The notes under the pieces: generated by a model
What the model was told of the DNA's origin: nothing
The model's input: only the letters and a program-made list of their open reading frames with translations
The model's database searches: none
In this document: one piece after another, positions 34,235 through 42,286 of the stretch
Layout: the number at the start of each line of letters is the position of its first letter
Numbering within the stretch: the first letter of the stretch is position 1
Translations under genes and position numbers: made by a program
From: Erysipelotrichaceae bacterium
GTDB taxonomy: Bacteria; Bacillota_I; Bacilli_A; Erysipelotrichales; Erysipelotrichaceae
NCBI GenBank assembly: GCA_017419165.1
Contig: JAFOLW010000042.1
Span: forward strand, 1 to 53,706
Direction of reading: 5' to 3'
Length of the DNA stretch: 53,706 nt

Positions 34235-34669
34235 ATGATGGATAAAAAACAAATATCTCAGCAAGTCAAAGAAGCCGTAAGAGGATCTGTTCCGACAAAG
34301 ATCGAGATCCCTGTTTATGAGAAGTTCAAGGGAAAACAGATGCACGGAAGCAAGACCTGGCAGGCTACCGAAAAGGAACAAAAGAACGTCAAGATCCTCG
34401 GCGCGGCATTCACTGCTCTGGTGATCCTGGCTCTTGTTTCGCCTTTGCTGCCGGTATCCTCAGGGACCAGGGTAATGTTGTTTGTTCTGGCGATCGCAGT
34501 CGGAATAATCGGTATGGGCGGATATCTTTTCTATATAGCGTTTCGTCATCACAAGGATGAACCGATCGACATCCATTACTATGAAGTCGATTACGAAAAG
34601 AATCACCTGACAGGCAAAAACAGAGATGATACCAAAGAGATCAGCAAAGAGGAATTTTACAACAAATAG
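34235..34669 (+). CDS. Two-pass membrane protein of unknown function
   Basis: A 144-residue protein with a charged cytoplasmic N-terminus of about 55 residues, two membrane segments (about 58-77 and 86-107) joined by a very short loop, and a charged C-terminal tail ending NHLTGKNRDDTKEIS. Both termini should be inside. The start (tandem ATG ATG at 34235) has AAAGGA 8 nt upstream; the upstream extension to 34208 was dropped. No family recognised. Confidence 0.7.
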   Translation: MMDKKQISQQVKEAVRGSVPTKIEIPVYEKFKGKQMHGSKTWQATEKEQKNVKILGAAFTALVILALVSPLLPVSSGTRVMLFVLAIAVGIIGMGGYLFYIAFRHHKDEPIDIHYYEVDYEKNHLTGKNRDDTKEISKEEFYNK

Positions 34670-35018
34670 ATCCTGTTCTTCTCGTTGACCGAGATGGTTA
34701 CTATATAGCCGGTTTTGATCGGTTTGTGATTGTAAGATTCCATGTTCTCAACAAAGGTCTGTCAGACCTTATGCCTGTATGGTATCCCCTTCATAGAAAG
34801 TGCCCATGATCTGCGATTCGCCTTGACGGACAGGAGATCATCGAACTGTAGGACTGCAAGTGGAGACACAGCCGGATATCTGCGTAAAGATCATCAGAAA
34901 GACAAAGAGGCAGCACGCCTCTTTTTTGTCCGGTCTTTTTGTGTTTTGTCAAATGAGAAACAGATAGGATATAGTTATAGTAGATTGACATCCGATCAAA
35001 ATATCATAGGAGGCAAAC
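34670..35018. other. Gene-free stretch with a palindrome and a terminator
   Basis: No convincing gene. A nearly perfect palindrome (AAGGTCTG-T-CAGACCTT) lies at 34754-34770. A good plus-strand terminator (AAAGAGGC, AGCAC, GCCTCTTT and T run) lies at 34904-34927. A 27-codon minus-strand frame (from about 34744 to 34660, starting MESYNHKPIK) may be a relic of a decayed gene but has no ribosome site. AGGAGG at about 35008-35013 belongs to the next gene. Confidence 0.45.
34904..34928 (+). terminator. Terminator-like hairpin upstream of the membrane hydrolase gene
   Basis: AAAGAGGC and GCCTCTTT pair across AGCAC, and TTTT follows. It lies 235 nt beyond the stop of the preceding gene, so that transcript may have a long 3' tail. 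Confidence 0.75.
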
Positions 35019-37010
35019 ATGAAAGCCAAGGGGATTTTCAAACTCATTCTGCTGGTGCTCATGCTTGGAGCGGCATGTGCCTGCATGTTTATGGCAAACA
35101 CCGTTCAGACAAGCGAGAATACCGTGACGGTCAGCGAAGGAAAGATCGCTACCCGGGCGGGAAAGCTCAGCTACAAGCTCTATAAACCAAACGGCGTATC
35201 CGAGACCAACAAGGCACCTGCGGTCTTATTGCTACACGGTTACCAGAATGACCACGAGACCTGTGCCGCGTATTCGATCGAGCTTTCCAGAAGAGGCTAT
35301 GTCGTACTGGCACTGGATGAATACGGCCACGGATCTTCGAAGGCCGGTCTTTTCAACCGCGGATATGTCGACCATAAGGTCACGGTCAACTACGGCAACG
35401 ATTCGGTGCAGGACGGGACGTATGTGGACATCACGGGACCGGGACGCTACAAACTGATGATGAACTTCTCCAATCTGTCGTTCTTTGACGATCATTATTC
35501 CAAAGACAGTCACGGGAATGCGATCATTGATTCCAGCTGCGGCGGCATCGATGCCTATAAGTATCTCTCGGAGCTTCCTTATGTCGATAATCAAAAGATG
35601 GCTTTGAGCGGGCACTCGATGGGTACCTGGTCGAGCTGGAGCGTGGCTGCTGCCTATGCAGGTACGCCGATTCAGCCTGTCGCCACTGTCCTGCAATGCG
35701 GAGAACTGTTCCGCGACAGCGTCTATGATCCTTCGATCCGTTTTAACAACGTCCTTCTGCTGCAGGCGAAGTACGATGAGTTTTCTTACTTCCGCGACTA
35801 TGCGCCGGTCGTTTCGGACGCCTTGCTGAAGACGCCGCTTCGCTGTGAGTTCCTCGGAACCAGTGCCGATAAGGCCGCCTGGAACACGACGTACGGAAAC
35901 TTTGCCGACGGCACGGCAAGAAGGATGGAGCTGTTGTATACCAATCACCGTCTGACGACCCACAACGCAAAGGGTCTGAGCGTTGCCCTCGACTGGTTCG
36001 ATCAGGCCTGCGGTCACCGTTCTTCTTTGCCTTATGATGATCTGACGGCAATGAACAAGGAATGGCTGACCTTGGGGGCAATGTTATTGACTCTGCTGGC
36101 GATGTTCCCGCTCATGTCTTTCCTTTTGGAAAAGGATATGTTCATCGACCTCGTCCAGCCGATCCCCGATGAGACGACCCTTATGAGCAGGAAAGCCCGG
36201 TGGGGCGGTGCCTTGTTCACGGTCTTCATCGCCGGTCTTTCCTTCCCGTTCATGACGCAATTGGGCCATGGCCTGCTGCCGCTTCCGGAAAACATCTTCT
36301 GCATGACGGTCGGCAACGGCTTCTTGAGCTGGTACGGTTTTCTGATCCTGGTCATGGCCATATCGAATCTGATTTCGGCGATATCAAGAAAGAGGAAGGG
36401 TCTGCACAAAAACGCCTTCATCAAAGGTTTTGCCGGAGCTTACGAACAGACGCATATCGACTGGGTCCTTTTCTGCAAGGCCCTCATCCTTTCGTTCCTT
36501 CTGACCGGGATGGTCTATCTGGTCAACTGGATCTTCACGCTGGTCTTTCATCTTGATCTGAGGATCATCTGGCCGTTCTTCCGTCCGTTTACCGGTGCCC
36601 GTTTCCTGCAGTTCCTCGTCTATTTCCCGGTCTTTGTCCTGTTCTACATGATGAACAACTCCAAGATCTTTGCCTCCTTCAGGTCGAAGGCCAGCTACCG
36701 GAGAGGCCTCTTCGCCTTCCTGAGCGAATGGATCAAAAACTTCTTCCTGATGGCAGGCGGCGTGCTGATCATCGTCTTACTGGAATATATCCCGTTCTTC
36801 TTAGATATCTCGCCGGGTGCCGATCTGCTGTTCGGCAGCACCTTCGGCGGACCGTTCATGTCTTTACTGATCCTGTTCGTTCCGCAGATCCTGTTCTTCT
36901 CTTTGATCGGAACGTTCTGTTACCGCAAGACCCACAACGTCTTTACCGGTGCCTTTATCATCGCCATCCTGGCCTGCTGGATCGTCACCGGCGGCTCTTC
37001 GATGCTGTAA
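35019..37010 (+). CDS. Alpha/beta hydrolase fused to a polytopic membrane domain
   Basis: A 663-residue membrane protein. An N-terminal membrane segment (about 7-28) is followed by an extracellular alpha/beta hydrolase domain (about 50-335): oxyanion LLLHGYQND, LDEYGHGSS, nucleophile elbow SGHSMGTW (Ser200) and a His candidate in TNHRLTTH. From about residue 345 come at least seven membrane segments with no transporter motif I recognise. The hydrolase thus sits outside the cell next to a membrane module, perhaps working on lipids or acylated cell-wall parts. AGGAGG precedes the ATG. It is monocistronic and not part of the deacylase island. Confidence 0.8.
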   Translation: MKAKGIFKLILLVLMLGAACACMFMANTVQTSENTVTVSEGKIATRAGKLSYKLYKPNGVSETNKAPAVLLLHGYQNDHETCAAYSIELSRRGYVVLALDEYGHGSSKAGLFNRGYVDHKVTVNYGNDSVQDGTYVDITGPGRYKLMMNFSNLSFFDDHYSKDSHGNAIIDSSCGGIDAYKYLSELPYVDNQKMALSGHSMGTWSSWSVAAAYAGTPIQPVATVLQCGELFRDSVYDPSIRFNNVLLLQAKYDEFSYFRDYAPVVSDALLKTPLRCEFLGTSADKAAWNTTYGNFADGTARRMELLYTNHRLTTHNAKGLSVALDWFDQACGHRSSLPYDDLTAMNKEWLTLGAMLLTLLAMFPLMSFLLEKDMFIDLVQPIPDETTLMSRKARWGGALFTVFIAGLSFPFMTQLGHGLLPLPENIFCMTVGNGFLSWYGFLILVMAISNLISAISRKRKGLHKNAFIKGFAGAYEQTHIDWVLFCKALILSFLLTGMVYLVNWIFTLVFHLDLRIIWPFFRPFTGARFLQFLVYFPVFVLFYMMNNSKIFASFRSKASYRRGLFAFLSEWIKNFFLMAGGVLIIVLLEYIPFFLDISPGADLLFGSTFGGPFMSLLILFVPQILFFSLIGTFCYRKTHNVFTGAFIIAILACWIVTGGSSML

Positions 37011-37025
37011 GGGGACAAATAAAAA

Positions 37026-37089
37026 CTCCGATGCAGTCTGTCGGAGAAAGAATGGAATATCATAAAAGCCTTTGAAGAAAAGGCTTTTT
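37026..37089. terminator. Two consecutive hairpins between convergent genes
   Basis: CTCCGA and TCGGAG (37026-37046) form a first hairpin without a T run. AAAAGCCTTT and AAAGGCTTTT (37064-37088) form the actual bidirectional terminator; its right end overlaps the stop codon of the minus-strand gene. Confidence 0.78.
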
Positions 37090-37834
37090 AGATCGGGCGG
37101 ATGAACAGCAGCGCTATGACTTTGAACAGCAGATAAAAGACATGTACGACGAAGATGCTGAAGCAGATCAGGCCGACCGTATAGGCAAAGCCGCCTTTCG
37201 TTTTATCCCAGATGAGTTTCAGCAGCGGGTTGCCGTAAGGGTCGCGCAGAAACATGAAGTCTTTGTCGAAGACCGTATCCACGATATACATGATCCCGAC
37301 CAGGACCAGGATCTTGGCGATGGAAGCCAGAACGTTCGGGTAATCGAGCGGGATCTCCCCGCAGACGAAGCGGGCAGTGATGTAGGCGATGATCAGTCCG
37401 TGAAAAAGGAACTGATGGATCGTAAAGAAGTTCCATAAGGGCAGCGGCGTCGTGGTCGGAAAGATGACCGCCATGATGGCTGCCGGCAGGAAGAGGATCA
37501 GCAGCATCTGCAGGAAGAACGGATGATCGTACCAGACCGAATCCAGAACGATGAAGTAGGCGCCGAAGCTGCAGATCTCCAGCGGCAGATAATCGGTGAA
37601 CTTCACATCGGAGCGGGCAAGCACGAACATCTTGACGATGTCGCTCATGATCAGCAAGGCCCCTGTCGATCTTAACAGTAAGATCCTTGAAGAAAGACCG
37701 GCATGCCGATAGGCAAGGGTGAAGGCAAGCACCAGAATGAAAGTGAAGGAAAGCCATCCGAAATGGCCCGGTGTGAACTGGCCGTACCCTAATCCTTCGG
37801 GGATGTTGTCTTTATGTGTCCAGAAGTGCTTCAT
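37088..37834 (-). CDS. YwaF/TIGR02206-like integral membrane protein
   Basis: A 248-residue protein with about seven membrane segments resembling the YwaF/TIGR02206 family (HFGWLSFTFIL near the N-terminus, PLEICSFGAY and FFTIHQFLFHG in the middle). Function is unknown for the family. I chose the ATG at 37834: a TATAAT sits at 37856-37851 on the minus strand, so ATGs further upstream would lie inside or before the promoter. An AGG lies 4 nt before the ATG. Confidence 0.75.
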   Translation of the reverse strand: MKHFWTHKDNIPEGLGYGQFTPGHFGWLSFTFILVLAFTLAYRHAGLSSRILLLRSTGALLIMSDIVKMFVLARSDVKFTDYLPLEICSFGAYFIVLDSVWYDHPFFLQMLLILFLPAAIMAVIFPTTTPLPLWNFFTIHQFLFHGLIIAYITARFVCGEIPLDYPNVLASIAKILVLVGIMYIVDTVFDKDFMFLRDPYGNPLLKLIWDKTKGGFAYTVGLICFSIFVVHVFYLLFKVIALLFIRPI

Positions 37835-37850
37835 ATACCTGTTCGATTTC

Positions 37851-37856
37851 ATTATA
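37851..37856 (-). promoter_or_regulatory. -10 hexamer for the YwaF-like gene
   Basis: A minus-strand TATAAT lies 16 nt upstream of the chosen ATG. A second, plus-strand TATAAT for the divergent gene lies at 37909-37914, so the two promoters are nearly back to back. Confidence 0.5.
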
Positions 37857-37948
37857 TATGTTTTTGCCTGCATGAGCCGATACAGCAAACAAAGACGGCA
37901 GAAACCCATATAATAGATTCAGGACACGGATCGAAAGCGGGTGATGCC

Positions 37949-38464
37949 ATGACACTTGAAGAAGCAAAAAGATTCTATTTCGAATATAAGGGATATGCCT
38001 TTCATATGGGACGGGAAGAACCTTCAAGATACGAGAGCTTCAGGATGCTTTGCCTTGATGAAGAGACATTGAAACAATGGGACGAAGAGCTTCTGGAAGG
38101 ACTGTTTTTAAAACTGCGGGAAACACCGGAACGCTTCTGGGCAAGTCACGGCGACATCCTGCACATCATAAGCAGAAAGCATTGCGATACGCTAAGATAT
38201 CTGAACAGACTGCTGGAGGAGACGGAGAAGTTGACGCAGCCCGATCTGTTTCAGACGACGCTGATCATTGAAAACATGGCCGGCCGCACTCAAGGACAGA
38301 AAGACGGCGGCGTGTATGTCTTCTATGTGTGTTCGGGTCCGATGGAACGGATGGACAGGATCACGGAAAGTCTGATCGGCCGTTTTGAAACGGGCGAAAC
38401 GGACCGCAGGTTCAAAGAGGCGGTGTCACGTTACAGGAGCGCATACCGCAGATGGCGGCGATAA
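37949..38464 (+). CDS. Protein of unknown function, alpha-helical
   Basis: A 171-residue soluble protein, mostly helical by composition, with a Cys-His-containing middle (SRKHCDTLRYLNRLLEE) and a very basic C-terminus (SRYRSAYRRWRR). The ATG at 37949 lies about 35 nt after a TATAAT; its ribosome site (GCGGGTG) is weak. The frame is open further upstream, but that part crosses the divergent promoter and was left out. No family recognised. Confidence 0.62.
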   Translation: MTLEEAKRFYFEYKGYAFHMGREEPSRYESFRMLCLDEETLKQWDEELLEGLFLKLRETPERFWASHGDILHIISRKHCDTLRYLNRLLEETEKLTQPDLFQTTLIIENMAGRTQGQKDGGVYVFYVCSGPMERMDRITESLIGRFETGETDRRFKEAVSRYRSAYRRWRR

Positions 38465-38503
38465 AGCACGGTTTTTTCCACTAAGTGTTTTATTGCATTA
38501 CAC

Positions 38504-38512
38504 TGATATAAT
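38504..38512 (+). promoter_or_regulatory. Extended -10 promoter for the LURP-one-like gene
   Basis: TGATATAAT is a perfect extended -10 (TGN before TATAAT), 37 nt upstream of the ATG. Such promoters do not need a good -35, and none is seen. Confidence 0.6.
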
Positions 38513-38549
38513 GAAAAAAGAATAACAAACGGTTTTGAAAGGAGCATTT

Positions 38550-39245
38550 ATGGAATTGGAATTTGATGATTTCTTCAGCCTCGGGATCCTTCTTGTTGTA
38601 CTCGTTCTTTTCGTCTTTCTGATCTACATGATCATCAAACGTGTGAGGTCATCGCGATATCACGAAACGGGAAGTGCTTCGGATGAGCGCAATCTCATGG
38701 ATTTCGGCACACCGGTAAAAACGCTCTATACCAGTTCCAAGATCCTGACTTTGCACAAACACATCGATATCACCGATGAGAACGAGAACATCGTTTATCA
38801 GTCCAGATCAAAGTTCCTGACCCTGCATGACCGCACGAAGATCACTACGGCGGACGGATCGCCCGTTGCCGATATGCACAGCAAGCTGATCAGCTTGCAC
38901 GAGAGACATTTCATCGAGATGGCGGACGGGAAGGATTTCACGATCGCCTCGGAGTTCTGGCATATCGCCAAAGATGTCATCCGCATCGAGGAGCTGGGCT
39001 GGACGATCAACGGCCACATCCTGCAGATGAACTACTATATCAGTGATGAAAAGGGCGATGTCATCGGTGTCGTCGGTGAAAAGGTATTGTCGCTGCACGA
39101 CAAGTTCTGTATCGATATCTATCAGCCGCAGTATGAAAAGGAAGTCGTTGCGATCCTCGTCACACTGATCCACATGCTGCAGGATCGCAGAAGATCCGCT
39201 TCCTCAAGCTCATCATCCTCATCTTCTTCGGCTTCATCGAACTGA
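38550..39245 (+). CDS. Membrane-anchored LURP-one-like protein with a poly-Ser tail
   Basis: A 231-residue protein. One membrane segment (about 8-30) precedes a cytoplasmic beta-barrel-like domain with a repeating strand pattern (ILTLHKHIDITD, KFLTLHDRTKITT, KLISLHERHFIEM, KVLSLHDKFCIDI), as in LURP-one/YxjI-type (tubby-like) proteins. The last 20 residues are almost all serine. AAAGGAG lies 6 nt before the ATG at 38550. YxjI-like proteins have no known activity in bacteria; the tubby-like fold suggests lipid or membrane binding, which would fit the anchor. Confidence 0.75.
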   Translation: MELEFDDFFSLGILLVVLVLFVFLIYMIIKRVRSSRYHETGSASDERNLMDFGTPVKTLYTSSKILTLHKHIDITDENENIVYQSRSKFLTLHDRTKITTADGSPVADMHSKLISLHERHFIEMADGKDFTIASEFWHIAKDVIRIEELGWTINGHILQMNYYISDEKGDVIGVVGEKVLSLHDKFCIDIYQPQYEKEVVAILVTLIHMLQDRRRSASSSSSSSSSSASSN

Positions 39246-39280
39246 GAGTCAGGGATACAAAACAGATCTGTAACGATAAG

Positions 39281-39304
39281 AAAAGCCCCTCGGGGCTTTT
39301 TGTT
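39281..39304. terminator. Bidirectional terminator
   Basis: AAAAGCCCC and GGGGCTTTT pair across TC, with more T to the right and A to the left. It serves both the gene ending at 39245 and the minus-strand gene ending at 39306. Confidence 0.85.
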
Positions 39305-39305
39305 T

Positions 39306-40757
39306 TCAGTTTGTTTTGCGGCCTTTCTTCGGGACGTGGATCTCCGAAGAGACGATGGCTTCTTTCGGACAGACCAGGATGCAGAGGTGACAGCCGACGC
39401 AGCGCAGCGGATCGAGCTGCGGATATCCGTCGACGAAACGGATCGCCTGATGTCCTCCGTCCATGCAGGAGACATAACAGCGCTCGCAGCCTACGCACTT
39501 TTCTCTCAGGAACTTCGGATAGATGATATAGGAACGGTCAAGTTCCTCTACGTTGACCACGTTGTCAAGCGAAGTGGAACGCAGATCGTTGATCGAGCGG
39601 ATGCCGTTTTTCATCATGTATAAAGCAGCTCCGTCTTTCAGCTCATGGATCAGCCGGTAGCCGAACTGCATGACGGCCGTGGTGACCTGCACCGTTCCGG
39701 CACCTAAGGCGATGAACTCCAGGGCATCCTTCCAGTTCTCGACGCCGCCCATGGCGGAGATGTGGCGGCCTTTGAGGTTTTCGTCTTTGCCCAGCTCGGC
39801 GATGAAGCGCATCGCGATCGGCTTGACGGCCTTGCCGGAATAACCGCCGATCGACGCGTGGAAGGCTTCTTTCTTCGGATCGACCTGGACTTCGATCAGG
39901 CTTTTGATCGTGTTGATCGCTGCGACACCGTCCGCACCGCCGCGGATGGCCGCATCGGCGCTTTCTTCGATGTGGGTGATGTTCGGCGTCAGTTTGGCGA
40001 TGACCGGGATCCTGCTGCGTTGTTTGACGACGCGGGTATACCTTTCCACGAGTTCCGGGATCTGGCCGACATCGCTGCCGGTGTTTTCGGCGGTCATGTT
40101 CGGACAGGAGAAGTTGAGTTCCAGGGCATCGACGCCGGCGTCGTTCATGACATCGGTCAGATATGCCCACTCTTCATCGTTCCTGCCCATGATCGAGACC
40201 ATCAGGAATTTATGCGGAAAGTCTTTTTTCAGGCGCTTGAGCGTTTCGATGTTTTCTTTCAGCTCATAGTCGGAAAGCTGTTCGATGTTTTTGAAACCGA
40301 TGATCCGGTGATTGTCGCCGCGGACCGCGGAGAAACGCGGAGATGCTTCAACGATATCCATCAGGCAAATGGTCTTGAAGGCGGCACCGGCCCAGCCCAT
40401 GGAGAAGCCGCGGGCACAGGTCTCATAGTTGGAGGCGACGACGGAGGAAGACAGCAGGAACGGATTTTCCAGAGGGATGCCGCAGAAATCGGTCTTCAGA
40501 CAGTCGTAATCCAGGACGATCTTTTCTTCATCTTTTTTGTTCAGTGAAGTCATGATGTCTTTGATGCGGACGTGCTGCGGACAGACATCTTCGCATCTTG
40601 CGTCGCAGTTCAGACAGGGAAGCGTTCCGCTGAGTTTGTTTTCCGCAACGTGTCTGTTTTCAAAATACAGGTTTCGCAGGATCCTGTGCGGTTCTATGAT
40701 GCCGCAGGCTTTTGAACATTTGCCGTGGTGGCACAAGAGACAATCGAAATCGACCAT
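39306..40757 (-). CDS. preA: NAD-dependent dihydropyrimidine dehydrogenase, PreA-type, with extra N-terminal Cys motifs
   Basis: A 483-residue flavo-iron-sulfur enzyme. The centre is a dihydroorotate-dehydrogenase-like barrel: PFLLSSSVVA, ELNFSCPNMT and GGADGVAAINT (FMN/substrate region), as in PreA, which reduces uracil and thymine. The C-terminus has two 4Fe-4S motifs (CVGCERCYVSC and CVGCHLCILVCP). In addition the first 70 residues hold a Cys-rich part (CLLCHHGKCSKAC and CLNCDARCEDVCP) resembling the N-terminal Fe-S domain normally carried by the partner PreT. No PreT gene or pyrimidine-degradation gene is next to it. Activity on pyrimidines is likely but not certain; related enzymes of unknown substrate exist. 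Confidence 0.83.
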   Translation of the reverse strand: MVDFDCLLCHHGKCSKACGIIEPHRILRNLYFENRHVAENKLSGTLPCLNCDARCEDVCPQHVRIKDIMTSLNKKDEEKIVLDYDCLKTDFCGIPLENPFLLSSSVVASNYETCARGFSMGWAGAAFKTICLMDIVEASPRFSAVRGDNHRIIGFKNIEQLSDYELKENIETLKRLKKDFPHKFLMVSIMGRNDEEWAYLTDVMNDAGVDALELNFSCPNMTAENTGSDVGQIPELVERYTRVVKQRSRIPVIAKLTPNITHIEESADAAIRGGADGVAAINTIKSLIEVQVDPKKEAFHASIGGYSGKAVKPIAMRFIAELGKDENLKGRHISAMGGVENWKDALEFIALGAGTVQVTTAVMQFGYRLIHELKDGAALYMMKNGIRSINDLRSTSLDNVVNVEELDRSYIIYPKFLREKCVGCERCYVSCMDGGHQAIRFVDGYPQLDPLRCVGCHLCILVCPKEAIVSSEIHVPKKGRKTN

Positions 40758-40882
40758 ATCTTCTTCCCTCCTTTTTATTGTTTATAAATATCTCTGATTC
40801 ATTATTATCATAAAACGGCAATACAGACAAACATTATGTCCGCTCTGGTGTTTGAATGCGGGGATCAGGCGTTTTTGACGAA

Positions 40883-40904
40883 TAAAAAAGTCCCTTTGCG
40901 GGAC
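40883..40904 (-). terminator. Terminator after the glycosyltransferase gene
   Basis: On the minus strand GTCCC and GGGAC pair across GCAAA and are followed by TTTTTT. Confidence 0.75.
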
Positions 40905-40909
40905 CTTGA

Positions 40910-42073
40910 TCATGCTTTTCTGTTCCAGTCGCTGATGGCATCTTCATAGATCTTCAAAGCCTTCGCTGCGAAACTTTCACAGGTGAAGTCCTTTGCCCTC
41001 TCAAGCGAGGCCTGCGACATCTTGTTTCTGAGGCCGTCATCTTGTAAGATCTTCCGGGCTTTTTCAACGAATTCTTTCCGGGTCCGGTAACGCATCCCGT
41101 TGTATCCGTCGGTCAAAACGCCGTCAAGGGCTTCGTCGTCATGACAAAGCAGCGGAAGTCCGAGACTCAAGGCTTCCAGATAGCTCATGGAGTGAAGCTC
41201 AAAGAGCGAAGCGGACACAAAGACATCGGCGATCGAGTAGTAGCGCCAGACCTCGTCGGCAGCGATGCGTCCGGCAAAGATGACGTGCCGCTTAAGACCG
41301 AGCTTCATTACGAGTTCCTTCAGGTTTTTTTCATACGGACCGTCGCCGACGATCATCAGGACCGTTTCCGGTTCCTTCTCGAGGAGTGCCGGCAGAAAGC
41401 TGATGAGTTCCTGGATGTTCTTTTCTTTGCTCAAGCGGGTGACGGCGGTCAGGACTTTCTGACCGTGACGTATCCCCAGAGCCCCTTTCATGACCGTCTT
41501 TTCATGGGAAGACAGGACGCGGTCCGGGTGTTTGATATCGATGCCGTTGGGCAAAACGAGCAGGCGGTCTTTGAAGGTCTGCAGGAACGGGAAGTGCAGG
41601 GCTTTTTTGGAAGGGACGATGATCCGGAACGCCGGATGGTAGACGGCGGCTGCCGATATGACGGTGATCGCTTTGATCAAAGGGCGTTTCCTGGCTTCGC
41701 CGAAGACGAAGTAGGCATAGTCGGTGTGGCAGGTCATGATCAAAGGGATGTCACAGCGTCTCTGTATCTTTCTGGCAAACAGCAGGGCCGAGCCTTCCGA
41801 CTGGACGTGGATGATGTCAGGCTTCCACTCGATCAGACGTTCGATCAGCGGATCGTTCATCGCCAGGGAAAAGCGCATGTCCGGTGCATAATGAGCCGGG
41901 AAGGAACGTATGGCAAAAACATCGTCCTGCAGATAGGTCTTGTTGTTTTCGGACATCGTCAGGATCTTCACTTCGTGTCCCAGGGAACGAAGGCCTTTGG
42001 CCAGGGCCAGAACGGAAGTCGTCACGCCGCCGAGATTGTGTGTGTAAAAGTCAGTCGAGATCAGTATCTTCAT
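40910..42073 (-). CDS. GT4-family glycosyltransferase
   Basis: A 387-residue GT-B fold retaining glycosyltransferase. The N-terminal TDFYTHNLGGVTTSV loop is the acceptor-side glycine motif; the C-terminal half has NGID, a VGDGPYEKN loop and the family E-x7-E motif (ELHSMSYLE). It resembles diacylglycerol glucosyltransferases (glycolipid and lipoteichoic-acid anchor synthesis) and other membrane-lipid GT4 enzymes. The ATG at 42073 matches the expected family N-terminus MKILISTDF; the frame is open upstream to 42235, but that part would cross the promoter. It has no clear ribosome site. Acceptor unknown. Confidence 0.85.
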   Translation of the reverse strand: MKILISTDFYTHNLGGVTTSVLALAKGLRSLGHEVKILTMSENNKTYLQDDVFAIRSFPAHYAPDMRFSLAMNDPLIERLIEWKPDIIHVQSEGSALLFARKIQRRCDIPLIMTCHTDYAYFVFGEARKRPLIKAITVISAAAVYHPAFRIIVPSKKALHFPFLQTFKDRLLVLPNGIDIKHPDRVLSSHEKTVMKGALGIRHGQKVLTAVTRLSKEKNIQELISFLPALLEKEPETVLMIVGDGPYEKNLKELVMKLGLKRHVIFAGRIAADEVWRYYSIADVFVSASLFELHSMSYLEALSLGLPLLCHDDEALDGVLTDGYNGMRYRTRKEFVEKARKILQDDGLRNKMSQASLERAKDFTCESFAAKALKIYEDAISDWNRKA

Positions 42074-42118
42074 CGGATCATCGTGCACGGAACCGTAAAT
42101 TCTTTGTGCAGCATTACA

Positions 42119-42124
42119 ATTATA
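42119..42124 (-). promoter_or_regulatory. -10 hexamer for the glycosyltransferase gene
   Basis: A minus-strand TATAAT lies 45 nt upstream of the chosen start codon. It supports 42073 over upstream in-frame starts. No good -35 is seen. Confidence 0.45.
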
Positions 42125-42229
42125 CAATCTATCGGGAAGCAGCCTTTTAAAGAATTTGTAAGATTTCATGAATTTATATAAAAAAGACCCATACGGGATA
42201 AGACCGGACAGCGCCGGAAGAAGATGATG

Positions 42230-42258
42230 TTGCATGATCGCAAGCGATACATTATATT
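42230..42258 (+). promoter_or_regulatory. Promoter with an operator-like palindrome in its spacer
   Basis: TTGCAT (42230-42235) and TATATT (42253-42258) are spaced by 17 nt. Within the spacer, ATCGC and GCGAT flank AA in a perfect 12-bp palindrome (42237-42248). It lies upstream of the ParB-like/BMP-like gene. A repressor bound there would block RNA polymerase. The downstream protein or an unknown factor may be the regulator. Confidence 0.5.
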
Positions 42259-42286
42259 GAAGTCACAAAGGAGAGAGGTCTCGTAT

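Noticed and set aside
34742..35185. A 147-codon plus-strand frame running through the gap into the membrane hydrolase gene
   Set aside because: It contains the terminator hairpin at 34904-34927 and overlaps the hydrolase start with its AGGAGG site; the translation has no domain character.
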